DNA of 64,000 nucleotides from contig NZ_FNKL01000001.1 of NCBI RefSeq assembly GCF_900100115.1, positions 930,001 through 994,000 of the forward strand, given 5' to 3'. Shown in pieces: positions 7,638 to 15,217 of this stretch. The position numbers were made by a program, and so were the translations under genes. The notes beneath the pieces were generated by a model that made no database searches, was not told the DNA's origin, and saw only the letters and a program-made list of their open reading frames with translations. The stretch comes from Chryseobacterium soldanellicola (GTDB lineage: Bacteria > Bacteroidota > Bacteroidia > Flavobacteriales > Weeksellaceae). Position 1 is the stretch's first letter. Each line of letters begins with the position of its first letter.

Positions 7638-10055
7638 TTATTCTTTTATTTCTGTTATTGGAATATTTGAAGAGCCACAGTGTAAATGAGCGCTGTGATG
7701 AGAATCTTCTTTGAAAGTTACAACACCACTAGGTTTTTTCAGTTTCATTCCTGGTTTATACAACATAGTTTTAAATCCAAATTTCGCCATGGAATTAACA
7801 TATTTTTGAGTATTGGGTAAAATCAGATAATCTGTATCTATACTCTCTCCATTAGTATGTGATACACTTGGGAAACATGTACCATCTTTCATTGCAGACC
7901 CTTCCGAAATCAAAGACATGTTGCAATTTGCTAATGCTCCAATAAGAGCAGCAAAATGATCTCTTCCCATATAAGTACGAATCGTATTTTCAAATTTTAA
8001 ATTTATTTTTACACTTTCCGAATTATATGATAAAGGCTCAGGCACTTTAATAATAATAACAGTTTTTCCACCTGCTTTAGCATATTTTCTTGTAATTGTT
8101 CCACCTCCTTCTCCTGCATCTCCGGAAGCAATAACTCTTCCATCTGCATATTTATAGACATGTTTCTGATTGACACCTTTGACATTAAATGTTTCGTGAG
8201 AAATATAACCTTTCTCAACTATACTTTTTCCAACATGTTTCACCTTATCAATTTCTATCCAATCTACAATGCAGATATCGTATTTTTTATCATTTGAATC
8301 ATGATAGACATACTTGTATTTTTGCTCATATCCAGCCTTAATTTTTTTAGGAATATGCCTCTCTATCTTACCATCAGCATAAATATGATAAGTAGTAATA
8401 TCATTTGCATCTACAGGCTGATCTTTTTTACCTCCATGATACCAATCATATTTAAAAATTCCGATCTTTAACAAATTATAATTGCTTTTTCTTTTTTCCC
8501 ACCCAATTGGCATTCCATCACTCCCTCTTCCATTTAACAAGGCAGAAATCAATTCTAAATATTTATCTTCATAAACTGCCAATTCATTTAAAGATTTACC
8601 TAATGTTTCCTCTCCCCATCTTTCTATTGCCTTTGATTTCGGATTGTCTGTCATCTTTTGATTTATACTCCATATCCATCCTCCGCTATCAATAGCATAT
8701 TGAACATTCGTAGCAATAATTTCAGGATTTCGTACTATATTTTGATCTCGCTTGTAATCAGCATATGATTTGTAAGGACCGGGTTCATTATATAATCCGT
8801 CGTTTTTATTTTTTTTAACACCTGTTAATTGTAAAATTCCTCTTCCTTTGTAAATACTTCTACTTGATGCATATTGTCCTTTGGTTTCTTCTGATAAGGT
8901 AAATGTTCCGGTCTCCTCACAAACCTGCGCCAGAAAGTGCATTTTTTGAGCACAAGTATTTATATTATATATTTTAAATGAATTGTTTAATACCTTAGTT
9001 AAAGTTCCAAAAGATTTGTCACTAATATTACATTCAGCTCTTTTGCCTCCTCTTAAAGCCTGTCCTTCCCAAATTGTTTCTGCTCCTTTCAGAAGTTTAA
9101 CTAGTTTTCGGACATCTTTTTCTTCAAAATCTTTATTACAAAAACACTTTTCTTCCTTCTTCCGATCTTTCTCATCAGGTTTAGCAACCGTCACCACCTG
9201 ATTCCCAGTACCCACAGGCGGATTAGTCCCCATTTGCTTTTTAAATTTTCCTTTAATAACAACCTCCTCAATCAAAGTCTCCCCATAAGTTTTCTCAGTA
9301 TCAACACCACTGCTTACGGTTTGAGAAAAAATATAATCCGGGTTTTGTACTTCTACATTTTTACTTACCGATTTATGTTCGGCAGTTTCCACGACTACAT
9401 AATATTCATGGAGCTTGTCGTGGCTGCCATCCATAACGGCATTGGAAATTTTTGTAAAATCAATATTCAGTTTAAATTCATGCCACAGAAAACCTTTCTT
9501 ATTCAGCGCTTTTGTGATGTGGGCTACCCTATTATTCTTATTTTTGGGGCTGTCTCCCCCACCCTGAGCATCATCTTCGTAAAGACTTACTTTTACCATT
9601 TCTCCCTGCATGTTTTCGGTATAGACCTTTACTTTTATGGTCTGTCCGTACTTCATGACCGTATCCTCTTTAATAGGACTATTGTCAGCTTTAAAGAGTT
9701 CTACGCGCGATATTTTCTTCTTTAATCCGGGCAGAACTTTAATTCTTAATCCCGGAGGAATCCTTTTTTCGGGTTCATAAATGTAAGCTTCCAACATCAG
9801 CTCGCTCCCAACCAGCGACTGCTTTGTTATTTTTAATGGAATTCGATAGCCTATTTTGGGAAGCGTTCCCGCTTGAGGTTTCAGCTCGCGCCAGTTATCG
9901 TGATGCTTAAAATCTAAAACATACAATTTCCATCTTGCAGCATCCACCTTCTTTTTATCATCCAGGTCATAAATTCGGCTCACTTCGTAATAAGCCGTCT
10001 CACCAAGACGAATCTCGGAAGGACCTTTGATTTGTGAAATACCTTTCTTGCTCAT
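7638..10055 (-). CDS. T6SS effector: GH19-like glycosidase plus LAS-type peptidase
   Basis: 805 residues. Residues 1-~250 are a delivery region shared with the truncated effector at 1-880, with an 'LYEDDAQGGGDSPKN' block near 158-172. A linker follows to ~305. Residues ~305-540 look like a GH19 chitinase/lysozyme domain: 'FLAQVCEETGTF' (Glu380/381 as the likely acid) and 'YKGRGILQLTG' (402-412), then 'ALLNGR'. Residues ~550-680 hold two 'YADG(K/R)' repeats. Residues ~690-800 have the zinc-ligand pattern of LAS peptidases (MepA/M15 type): SHTNGESID (His733, Asp740) and HHSAHLHCG (His790, His792). So one protein should cut both the glycan and the peptide of peptidoglycan. It is preceded by a DUF4280 tip (18 bases) and followed by a lipoprotein immunity candidate. 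Confidence 0.75.
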   Translation of the reverse strand: MSKKGISQIKGPSEIRLGETAYYEVSRIYDLDDKKKVDAARWKLYVLDFKHHDNWRELKPQAGTLPKIGYRIPLKITKQSLVGSELMLEAYIYEPEKRIPPGLRIKVLPGLKKKISRVELFKADNSPIKEDTVMKYGQTIKVKVYTENMQGEMVKVSLYEDDAQGGGDSPKNKNNRVAHITKALNKKGFLWHEFKLNIDFTKISNAVMDGSHDKLHEYYVVVETAEHKSVSKNVEVQNPDYIFSQTVSSGVDTEKTYGETLIEEVVIKGKFKKQMGTNPPVGTGNQVVTVAKPDEKDRKKEEKCFCNKDFEEKDVRKLVKLLKGAETIWEGQALRGGKRAECNISDKSFGTLTKVLNNSFKIYNINTCAQKMHFLAQVCEETGTFTLSEETKGQYASSRSIYKGRGILQLTGVKKNKNDGLYNEPGPYKSYADYKRDQNIVRNPEIIATNVQYAIDSGGWIWSINQKMTDNPKSKAIERWGEETLGKSLNELAVYEDKYLELISALLNGRGSDGMPIGWEKRKSNYNLLKIGIFKYDWYHGGKKDQPVDANDITTYHIYADGKIERHIPKKIKAGYEQKYKYVYHDSNDKKYDICIVDWIEIDKVKHVGKSIVEKGYISHETFNVKGVNQKHVYKYADGRVIASGDAGEGGGTITRKYAKAGGKTVIIIKVPEPLSYNSESVKINLKFENTIRTYMGRDHFAALIGALANCNMSLISEGSAMKDGTCFPSVSHTNGESIDTDYLILPNTQKYVNSMAKFGFKTMLYKPGMKLKKPSGVVTFKEDSHHSAHLHCGSSNIPITEIKE

Positions 10056-10073
10056 GAGTGTCTTTATTTCTGG

Positions 10074-10556
10074 TTACATATAATCGGCTTCCTCCTCTTC
10101 CATTTCCATATCGTCTGCGATCTCCATAAAATCTATGAACGGGCAGATTTCAACCAAAACATCATTATCCGCATTTTTGAAATTCTGGGAAGTCACTTCA
10201 CTCGTCTGTCCGTGATTGATAATCTCGATACAGTCTTTTCCGCCTATGGGACAGGTGGCTTTGCTGTCTTCCAGCAAAACTTTTCCTTTATTGTCTTCTA
10301 TGACTATTTTTTCATAATAACCGCTCCATTCTGTGACTACAGCCTGACAGGGATTGTTATTCATTTTGGCACAGCTCCCGAAAGTGTTTTTTTCAAAGGT
10401 TTTTCCGAGATCCATATGCGTGGCTGTCAGTTTTTCTTTTCCCTCTTTATCATTGATAAAGCGTTTGGTTTGGGTTTTTACCTTCAGCTTGTCCGGCGTT
10501 GTCCCAAATTGGCATTGGCAGATGGCTCCCTGACATACTAAATGTTTTTCGCTCAT
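10074..10556 (-). CDS. DUF4280 PAAR-like spike-tip protein (copy 1)
   Basis: 160 residues, a paralogue of the protein at 890-1366, with the same cysteine layout (LVCQGAICQCQFG, FGSCAKMNNNPC, ATCPIGGKDC). The C-terminal ~40 residues differ from copy 2 and end in a very acidic tail (EMEEEEADYM). PAAR-like tips sit on VgrG and recruit effectors. The differing tails may decide which effector is bound. It lies 1 base after the adaptor-like gene and 18 bases before the bifunctional effector. Confidence 0.85.
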   Translation of the reverse strand: MSEKHLVCQGAICQCQFGTTPDKLKVKTQTKRFINDKEGKEKLTATHMDLGKTFEKNTFGSCAKMNNNPCQAVVTEWSGYYEKIVIEDNKGKVLLEDSKATCPIGGKDCIEIINHGQTSEVTSQNFKNADNDVLVEICPFIDFMEIADDMEMEEEEADYM

Positions 10557-10557
10557 C

Positions 10558-11367
10558 TTATTTTGTACTTATTGGGTTCAGTTTAAAATTTATTTTGCGT
10601 GTATTTTTTTCTTCATCCTGAAAAAATATTTCTGCATTTACAGAGAAAATAGAACCGTCTGCCCTATTAAATTCATATTCGAAATCTATTTCTCCGGAAC
10701 ATGTACTTTCTTGTACTTCTGTAGCTGTTTTGTTATTGATAATCTGTACAAAACTTCTTACATCTGTACATTTTCCGGACAATTTCAGCTTCAGATTTCC
10801 GGTTTCTGTTAATTCCGGTTCTGCAGCAGCTATACTATATCTCACTTTATTTTTGAAAGGAAAAATTGGCAGATACAAATCAAAATCCTTGTCTTCTTCG
10901 TTTAAATAATCACGGAACGGCAAAAAATAAAGACGATAAAAAAAACTGTTCAGTATCCTGTTTTGTATTGTATTTTTCGACCCCAATTCATTTTCTGTGC
11001 TTGACATCAGCCTTTTCATCTTTTCACCTTGATAATATTCACTAAGCTTTGGTTTCAACGATTTCCAACTGTTGACAATATCTTTCAGGTTACAGATTTG
11101 TTTAAGATTTCCGTTCTCTGATGTTTCAACTTCCAAGGGAGAAAAGAGGCTGCCAATTTTCGCTGAAAGCTTCTCTATAACAAGATCCGGAGCTTTATCA
11201 TTTATCAGGATATTATTCTTTTTGATATTATATTTGAAATGACTAGCCCTTTCAATTTCCGCAAGAAAAGTAATCTTTACTTTCTGTTCACCATTTTCAT
11301 CAACAGTCTGGACAGCACCATATTCTTTATGAAAAGGATATCTTTTTTCTAAAATTAACTGATTCAT
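10558..11367 (-). CDS. T6SS adaptor-like protein without LysM
   Basis: 269 residues, no signal peptide. I do not recognise a named family. It corresponds to the part of the protein at 1368-2336 after its LysM domain: an opening strand region, then 'LKDIVNSWKSLKPKLSEYYQG', a helical run, and 'FFYRLYFLPFRDY' where the other has 'LLWKLLLNSYLGG'. The C-terminal ~80 residues are beta-rich. It is directly followed by a DUF4280 tip and an effector, just as its counterpart is. I infer an effector- or tip-loading chaperone, cytoplasmic. Confidence 0.55.
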   Translation of the reverse strand: MNQLILEKRYPFHKEYGAVQTVDENGEQKVKITFLAEIERASHFKYNIKKNNILINDKAPDLVIEKLSAKIGSLFSPLEVETSENGNLKQICNLKDIVNSWKSLKPKLSEYYQGEKMKRLMSSTENELGSKNTIQNRILNSFFYRLYFLPFRDYLNEEDKDFDLYLPIFPFKNKVRYSIAAAEPELTETGNLKLKLSGKCTDVRSFVQIINNKTATEVQESTCSGEIDFEYEFNRADGSIFSVNAEIFFQDEEKNTRKINFKLNPISTK

Positions 11368-11368
11368 T

Positions 11369-12370
11369 CTACTGATTTTGGTTGATAACTCCTACTTCTT
11401 CCTCATTTTTACCCAACCTTTTTCTTTCATCTTCTCTTGTAAATTCGTAATCTGCAGGTAAGACATTGTGGGTTTTCAGGATCACCTGATCTGTCCGCAT
11501 ACAGAAGATCACGCTGTTTTCTTCAATTCCGTTCATATAAAGAGTCAGTTCCGGATCTACGTATTTTGTAGCTTCATACCATTTTGGCTGTAAAAAAAAC
11601 ACCCAGCTGAACAAGCCGTTTTCGTCTTCCGTCTGTATCTGGTTTTCAGTATGCCTTTCATTATAATCCATCACAAAACTGTAAAAAAGCTTCCCAAAAT
11701 CTATTCGAGTAGGTCCTTTTGCCCTGTAAACACTGTATTTTCTAGCTTCTGTATCCTTGTCTATTAAAAAAGTAAAGACAACCAGATCCCTCATTTCTGC
11801 ATCATCCAAACCAGCCAGTTGACGATAATTTTGAGGAAATTGCCAGGTTTTATAAATTTTGGGAGGAATCGTAATCGCCCGGTTAAAAGTATCGTTAAGA
11901 AATGTCGGAATAAAGAAAACAATGAAATGCCCCAATATCAGGAAAATGAAATCTGCCCCGTTTAAAAAAGTATAGATCAGGGAAAACGGAATTACAGCAT
12001 AAAATACTGATAATAAAGCAAAAAGATATTCTGCACCTATCTTATCTGTCTCAAATTTTCTGAAAATACTTCTGTAAAAACTGCAATGAATTATTCCTAA
12101 AACCAAAGAACTCATTTGATAAAAAACGAATTCATACAATTTTTCATCAGAGAATAATTTATTGTACCCAAGTAAGGCAATCACTACATAAATAAAGGCA
12201 AAAGCGAATACATATGTGTAAAATTTACCTTTATATTGCTTAAAGCCGGGCGCTTTTTGACTGAACAGCATTGTCAGGATCACGCAAAGTGCCAAAACGA
12301 TGAAAACCATCACCAACAGTTTGGGATCAAGAAGGTGTATGAAATATTTTTTGATATTTATTTGTCTCAT
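11369..12370 (-). CDS. tssN: T6SSiii inner-membrane protein TssN
   Basis: 333 residues. The N-terminal half has about five membrane helices (around residues 16-37, 50-68, 80-97, 116-134 and 140-157), and the C-terminal half (~165-333) is a soluble, probably cytoplasmic, domain with 'TWQFPQNYRQLAGLDDAEM' and 'LPADYEFTREDERKR'. A multi-spanning N-part with a soluble C-part, between TssG and the cargo genes of a subtype iii locus, fits TssN, a Bacteroidota-specific part of the membrane complex. It follows tssG by 10 bases. Confidence 0.75.
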   Translation of the reverse strand: MRQINIKKYFIHLLDPKLLVMVFIVLALCVILTMLFSQKAPGFKQYKGKFYTYVFAFAFIYVVIALLGYNKLFSDEKLYEFVFYQMSSLVLGIIHCSFYRSIFRKFETDKIGAEYLFALLSVFYAVIPFSLIYTFLNGADFIFLILGHFIVFFIPTFLNDTFNRAITIPPKIYKTWQFPQNYRQLAGLDDAEMRDLVVFTFLIDKDTEARKYSVYRAKGPTRIDFGKLFYSFVMDYNERHTENQIQTEDENGLFSWVFFLQPKWYEATKYVDPELTLYMNGIEENSVIFCMRTDQVILKTHNVLPADYEFTREDERKRLGKNEEEVGVINQNQ

Positions 12371-12380
12371 ATCATTTGTT

Positions 12381-13316
12381 TTAAATTCTGGTATTATATC
12401 CTAAAACAGGGCATTCCGAACTGGTAAAATTAAAATTCTGCTGATCTTTAGGGAGAAGAATTATCGTATTTATTTCTACTTCAATAGGAAAAAAATGCTC
12501 ATAAAACATCCGGACAAATTTTATCCTGTTCCCCTCATGAATATAATTGGTAAAAGAAGAGTTTTTCAAAGGTCCTATCGTGATATCCAGGTGATTTGAA
12601 TAATCATCATAGCTTGTTCCGGCAATCGTATCCAGGCCAAGCCTGTTTTCACCTAATTCAAAACTTTGATTTTCATCGGTATATTTTTGATGTCCCCGAT
12701 ACGTAACTTTTACTTCTTCTTCTATTAAAACAGAAAGAATATGGCACGTTTGCTCAATATTTCCTACAATTTTATAAGCAAAAGGCAATAATCTGATGAA
12801 TTTTGAAATCAACAAAACAGGAAAACCTTTATCAATGCCCCAAAAATCATAAAACATTTCTGGAGCGAGATAACTGTTCAATTCAAACAAAAAGTTATTC
12901 TCTAAATTTTCAATGCTTACGCCATAGCTGAACATTTCATTTTCAAAGGGTTGAAAAAAATTTCTTGCCTCTTTTTGTTGTTTTTTCTGCGTTTGATATT
13001 CTCTTATCATCACATCAACGTCCTTATTGGGAACATCATTACCGGTATGATGCGAAATATTCTCAGGAAGCATATCATAAATGCTGTCTCTTGATATATT
13101 CAGTTGCAGAATTTTTTTGCTGTCATAATCAAAATCAACAATTTCAGAGTGTAGAACATCGAAACGATAGGCACGGGAAAATTGACCTTCATTTTGAATA
13201 ATATATTGATTTTCATCAACTTCATTATTATTAATCAGATCGTTAATAATTACTTCAGCTCTTATATCATGCTTTAAAGCATTGATCTGCTTTGTGATAG
13301 AGTCTAAATTTTTCAT
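12381..13316 (-). CDS. tssG: T6SS baseplate protein TssG
   Basis: 311 residues, soluble. Features of TssG (VasB/ImpH): an N-terminal segment with 'GQFSRAYRFDV', a 'LNISRDSIYDMLPENISHH' segment as found in the family after its first domain, then a helical middle and a C-terminal part containing 'ITIGPLKN' and an F-rich 'FVRMFYEHFFPIEVE'. TssG forms the baseplate wedge with TssF and TssE and binds TssK. TssF is not in the window. It stands 5 bases after the lipoprotein gene that starts the operon. Confidence 0.7.
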   Translation of the reverse strand: MKNLDSITKQINALKHDIRAEVIINDLINNNEVDENQYIIQNEGQFSRAYRFDVLHSEIVDFDYDSKKILQLNISRDSIYDMLPENISHHTGNDVPNKDVDVMIREYQTQKKQQKEARNFFQPFENEMFSYGVSIENLENNFLFELNSYLAPEMFYDFWGIDKGFPVLLISKFIRLLPFAYKIVGNIEQTCHILSVLIEEEVKVTYRGHQKYTDENQSFELGENRLGLDTIAGTSYDDYSNHLDITIGPLKNSSFTNYIHEGNRIKFVRMFYEHFFPIEVEINTIILLPKDQQNFNFTSSECPVLGYNTRI

Positions 13317-13321
13317 GATTG

Positions 13322-13960
13322 CTATTTTTGCTTTAAGCGTCCTGCTGCGACATATCTTAATTGAAAATACTCATCATTAAAGTCATAAATATTCAGGCCT
13401 TTTGAAGTACAGGCAACGATTCTGTCATGATGAAGATAGATCCCGACATCTGAAATAGGATGCATTTTATCATATCTGAAAAACAAAATATCACCTTCTT
13501 GCAAAAACGTTCTTCCTGTAAAAAGCTGGATATTTTTTGATCTGAAAATACCATCAGGAGTTTTCGAAAAAGTGACTCCGTAAACATCGCTGTACAGCGC
13601 CTGGACAAAATAAGAAGTTTCGACACCAACCCCTTTTTCAAGCATATTTTCTTTATAAGGAGTTTCAAGCCATTCATCCAGATAAGCGTATAATTTATAG
13701 TTTCTGATATCTTTAGGCATCGCGCCCAAAATAATAGAATATTTTTCTTTTACCCTTAAAGTATCATCATTTAAACCTTCCGAATTGTCTTCTACATTAG
13801 AATATCGAGAAGCATCAGGTTCTTTCTGCTGATATTTTTCTTTAAAATATTCATCAGAAGAATAATTATATGGAATTTCTTTAATATATTTTTTACTTTC
13901 GCATGAATAAAATACGAAATAAACAATAAATAAATAAAAATATCTATTAATATTCATCAT
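13322..13960 (-). CDS. Lipoprotein with an inactivated NlpC/P60-like domain (TssQ candidate)
   Basis: 212 residues; the start is one of two adjacent ATGs. A lipobox ends at Cys20 (FYSC). After a ~70-residue linker the domain from ~85 to 210 follows the NlpC/P60 pattern: 'ETPY', then 'GVETSYFVQALYSDVYG' where the active enzyme has D-C-S-G, and 'SDVGIYL' where it has H-V-G-I-Y. So the catalytic Cys reads Thr and the His reads Asp, and the fold should be a non-catalytic binder. An outer-membrane lipoprotein belongs to the subtype iii membrane complex (TssQ); first place in this operon fits that, but the name is an inference. Confidence 0.6.
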   Translation of the reverse strand: MMNINRYFYLFIVYFVFYSCESKKYIKEIPYNYSSDEYFKEKYQQKEPDASRYSNVEDNSEGLNDDTLRVKEKYSIILGAMPKDIRNYKLYAYLDEWLETPYKENMLEKGVGVETSYFVQALYSDVYGVTFSKTPDGIFRSKNIQLFTGRTFLQEGDILFFRYDKMHPISDVGIYLHHDRIVACTSKGLNIYDFNDEYFQLRYVAAGRLKQK

Positions 13961-14089
13961 ATCACTTGTGTTTATGCAAATATATAAATTTTAGCATTCC
14001 ATCATTAAATATTTTACAATTTGTTGAATAATATTTTTGCCAGTAAAAAAATACTGGATATATTTGCTTCATAAAACGCAAATTCACTG
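13961..14089. promoter_or_regulatory. Divergent T6SS promoter region with a dyad in one spacer
   Basis: Rightward: TTG at 14037-14039 and TATATTTG at 14059-14066 with a 19-base spacer, matching the Bacteroidota consensus TTG-N19-TAnnTTTG, about 24 bases before the ATG at 14090. The spacer holds the inverted repeat CCAGTA-A6-TACTGG (14040-14057), so a bound repressor would cover the promoter. Leftward: TATATTTG on the minus strand at 13984-13977, about 17 bases before the lipoprotein start; no clear upstream TTG box. Confidence 0.6.
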
Positions 14090-15154
14090 ATGAAAAAAAA
14101 TAATCGGACATTTTTCCCGAATGTAGATTATAGAATCTATATATGCTTTGGAGGTCTTTTGCTGGTAAGCTTCCTGTTGCTTTTATATCAATTTACAAGA
14201 CATGTGGATTGTGATGATGCCCGCTTTTTCGTTCATGCAGATGAATATATAATTAATAGTGTTGTAGAATTTCAGGACAATACCGAAGGTGCCAAAAGCT
14301 GGGAATGGGATTTTGGTGACAGTACAGCGGTGGATAAAAGACAGGTCACTTTTCATAAATACAGTAAGCCCGGAAATTATCTGGTAAGGTTAAAAATTAA
14401 TAACAATTGTGTCCACGAAAAAATGCTTACCATTACAAGCATTAGCCAGGAAACCGGATATTTACCTGTAATTCTCTCACCCAATGTTGTCGCTGTCGGA
14501 GAAAGCATCCGGTTTGGAGCAGAAAAAGATGGCGGGGAATCTTGGGAATGGAGTTTTGGAGAGACTTCAAATACTGATGCCTTGGGTAAAAACCCCAGTT
14601 ATACATTCAAATCTGTGGGCGAGAAAAAAATTACATTAATTGTCAATGGCGATATTGAGCATACCGCTGTAAAAACAATTTATGTAGCCCCGAAAACCAT
14701 TAAAGCAAAGCAAAAAATAGACATCAGATCGTATGAATTTGAAAAATCCGCAGTAGCTTTTTCGTTACCCCGCGGCGCGGCGCAGAAAGATCCGCTGGTT
14801 GATATGCTGCAATATATTCCTGTTTCGCCGAGATCAAAATCAGAAAAAGACTCAATAATTTCCGAGAAAAAAGCACCGGAAATTTCAAATGAACAGCTCC
14901 AGTTACTTCTCAATCAAGTTTCAGCACAGTTAAAAACAAAAGATGATTTTAAAGATTATCTGTGTGGGAATTTTGAAATTCCCGTCATAATTAACGATAA
15001 AAAATTATTGCCTTTCGATCAGTTCTGTCAAAATATTACGGGCAAAAAAATCAAAATATCAGCATTAAGGTTTACTAAGAATTCCAAAAATTGCATTCAG
15101 AATATTACTATTCAATACAAGGTTAAAAAATTAATGGTATGGGTAAAAGAATAA
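14090..15154 (+). CDS. Membrane-anchored PKD-like protein of the T6SS (TssP candidate)
   Basis: 354 residues. A short basic N-terminus, one membrane helix (residues ~17-37, ICFGGLLLVSFLLLLYQF), then two PKD-like domains: the first at ~45-125 with 'WEWDFGD' and the second at ~130-205 with 'WEWSFGE'. The C-terminal ~100 residues are a separate domain with 'KDFKDYLCGNF' and a pair of cysteines. One helix plus a large periplasmic part suits the TssNQOPR-type membrane complex of subtype iii; TssP is the best match by layout. It starts the rightward T6SS operon, 63 bases before tssH. Confidence 0.6.
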   Translation: MKKNNRTFFPNVDYRIYICFGGLLLVSFLLLLYQFTRHVDCDDARFFVHADEYIINSVVEFQDNTEGAKSWEWDFGDSTAVDKRQVTFHKYSKPGNYLVRLKINNNCVHEKMLTITSISQETGYLPVILSPNVVAVGESIRFGAEKDGGESWEWSFGETSNTDALGKNPSYTFKSVGEKKITLIVNGDIEHTAVKTIYVAPKTIKAKQKIDIRSYEFEKSAVAFSLPRGAAQKDPLVDMLQYIPVSPRSKSEKDSIISEKKAPEISNEQLQLLLNQVSAQLKTKDDFKDYLCGNFEIPVIINDKKLLPFDQFCQNITGKKIKISALRFTKNSKNCIQNITIQYKVKKLMVWVKE

Positions 15155-15217
15155 TGTAGAAATATTGATTAATAAACATTCTTATGAATAACTAGGGATA
15201 AAATTTAAAACACAATT

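Noticed and set aside
13322..13960. Active NlpC/P60 peptidase
   Set aside because: The places for the catalytic Cys and His read Thr and Asp, so a working enzyme is unlikely.
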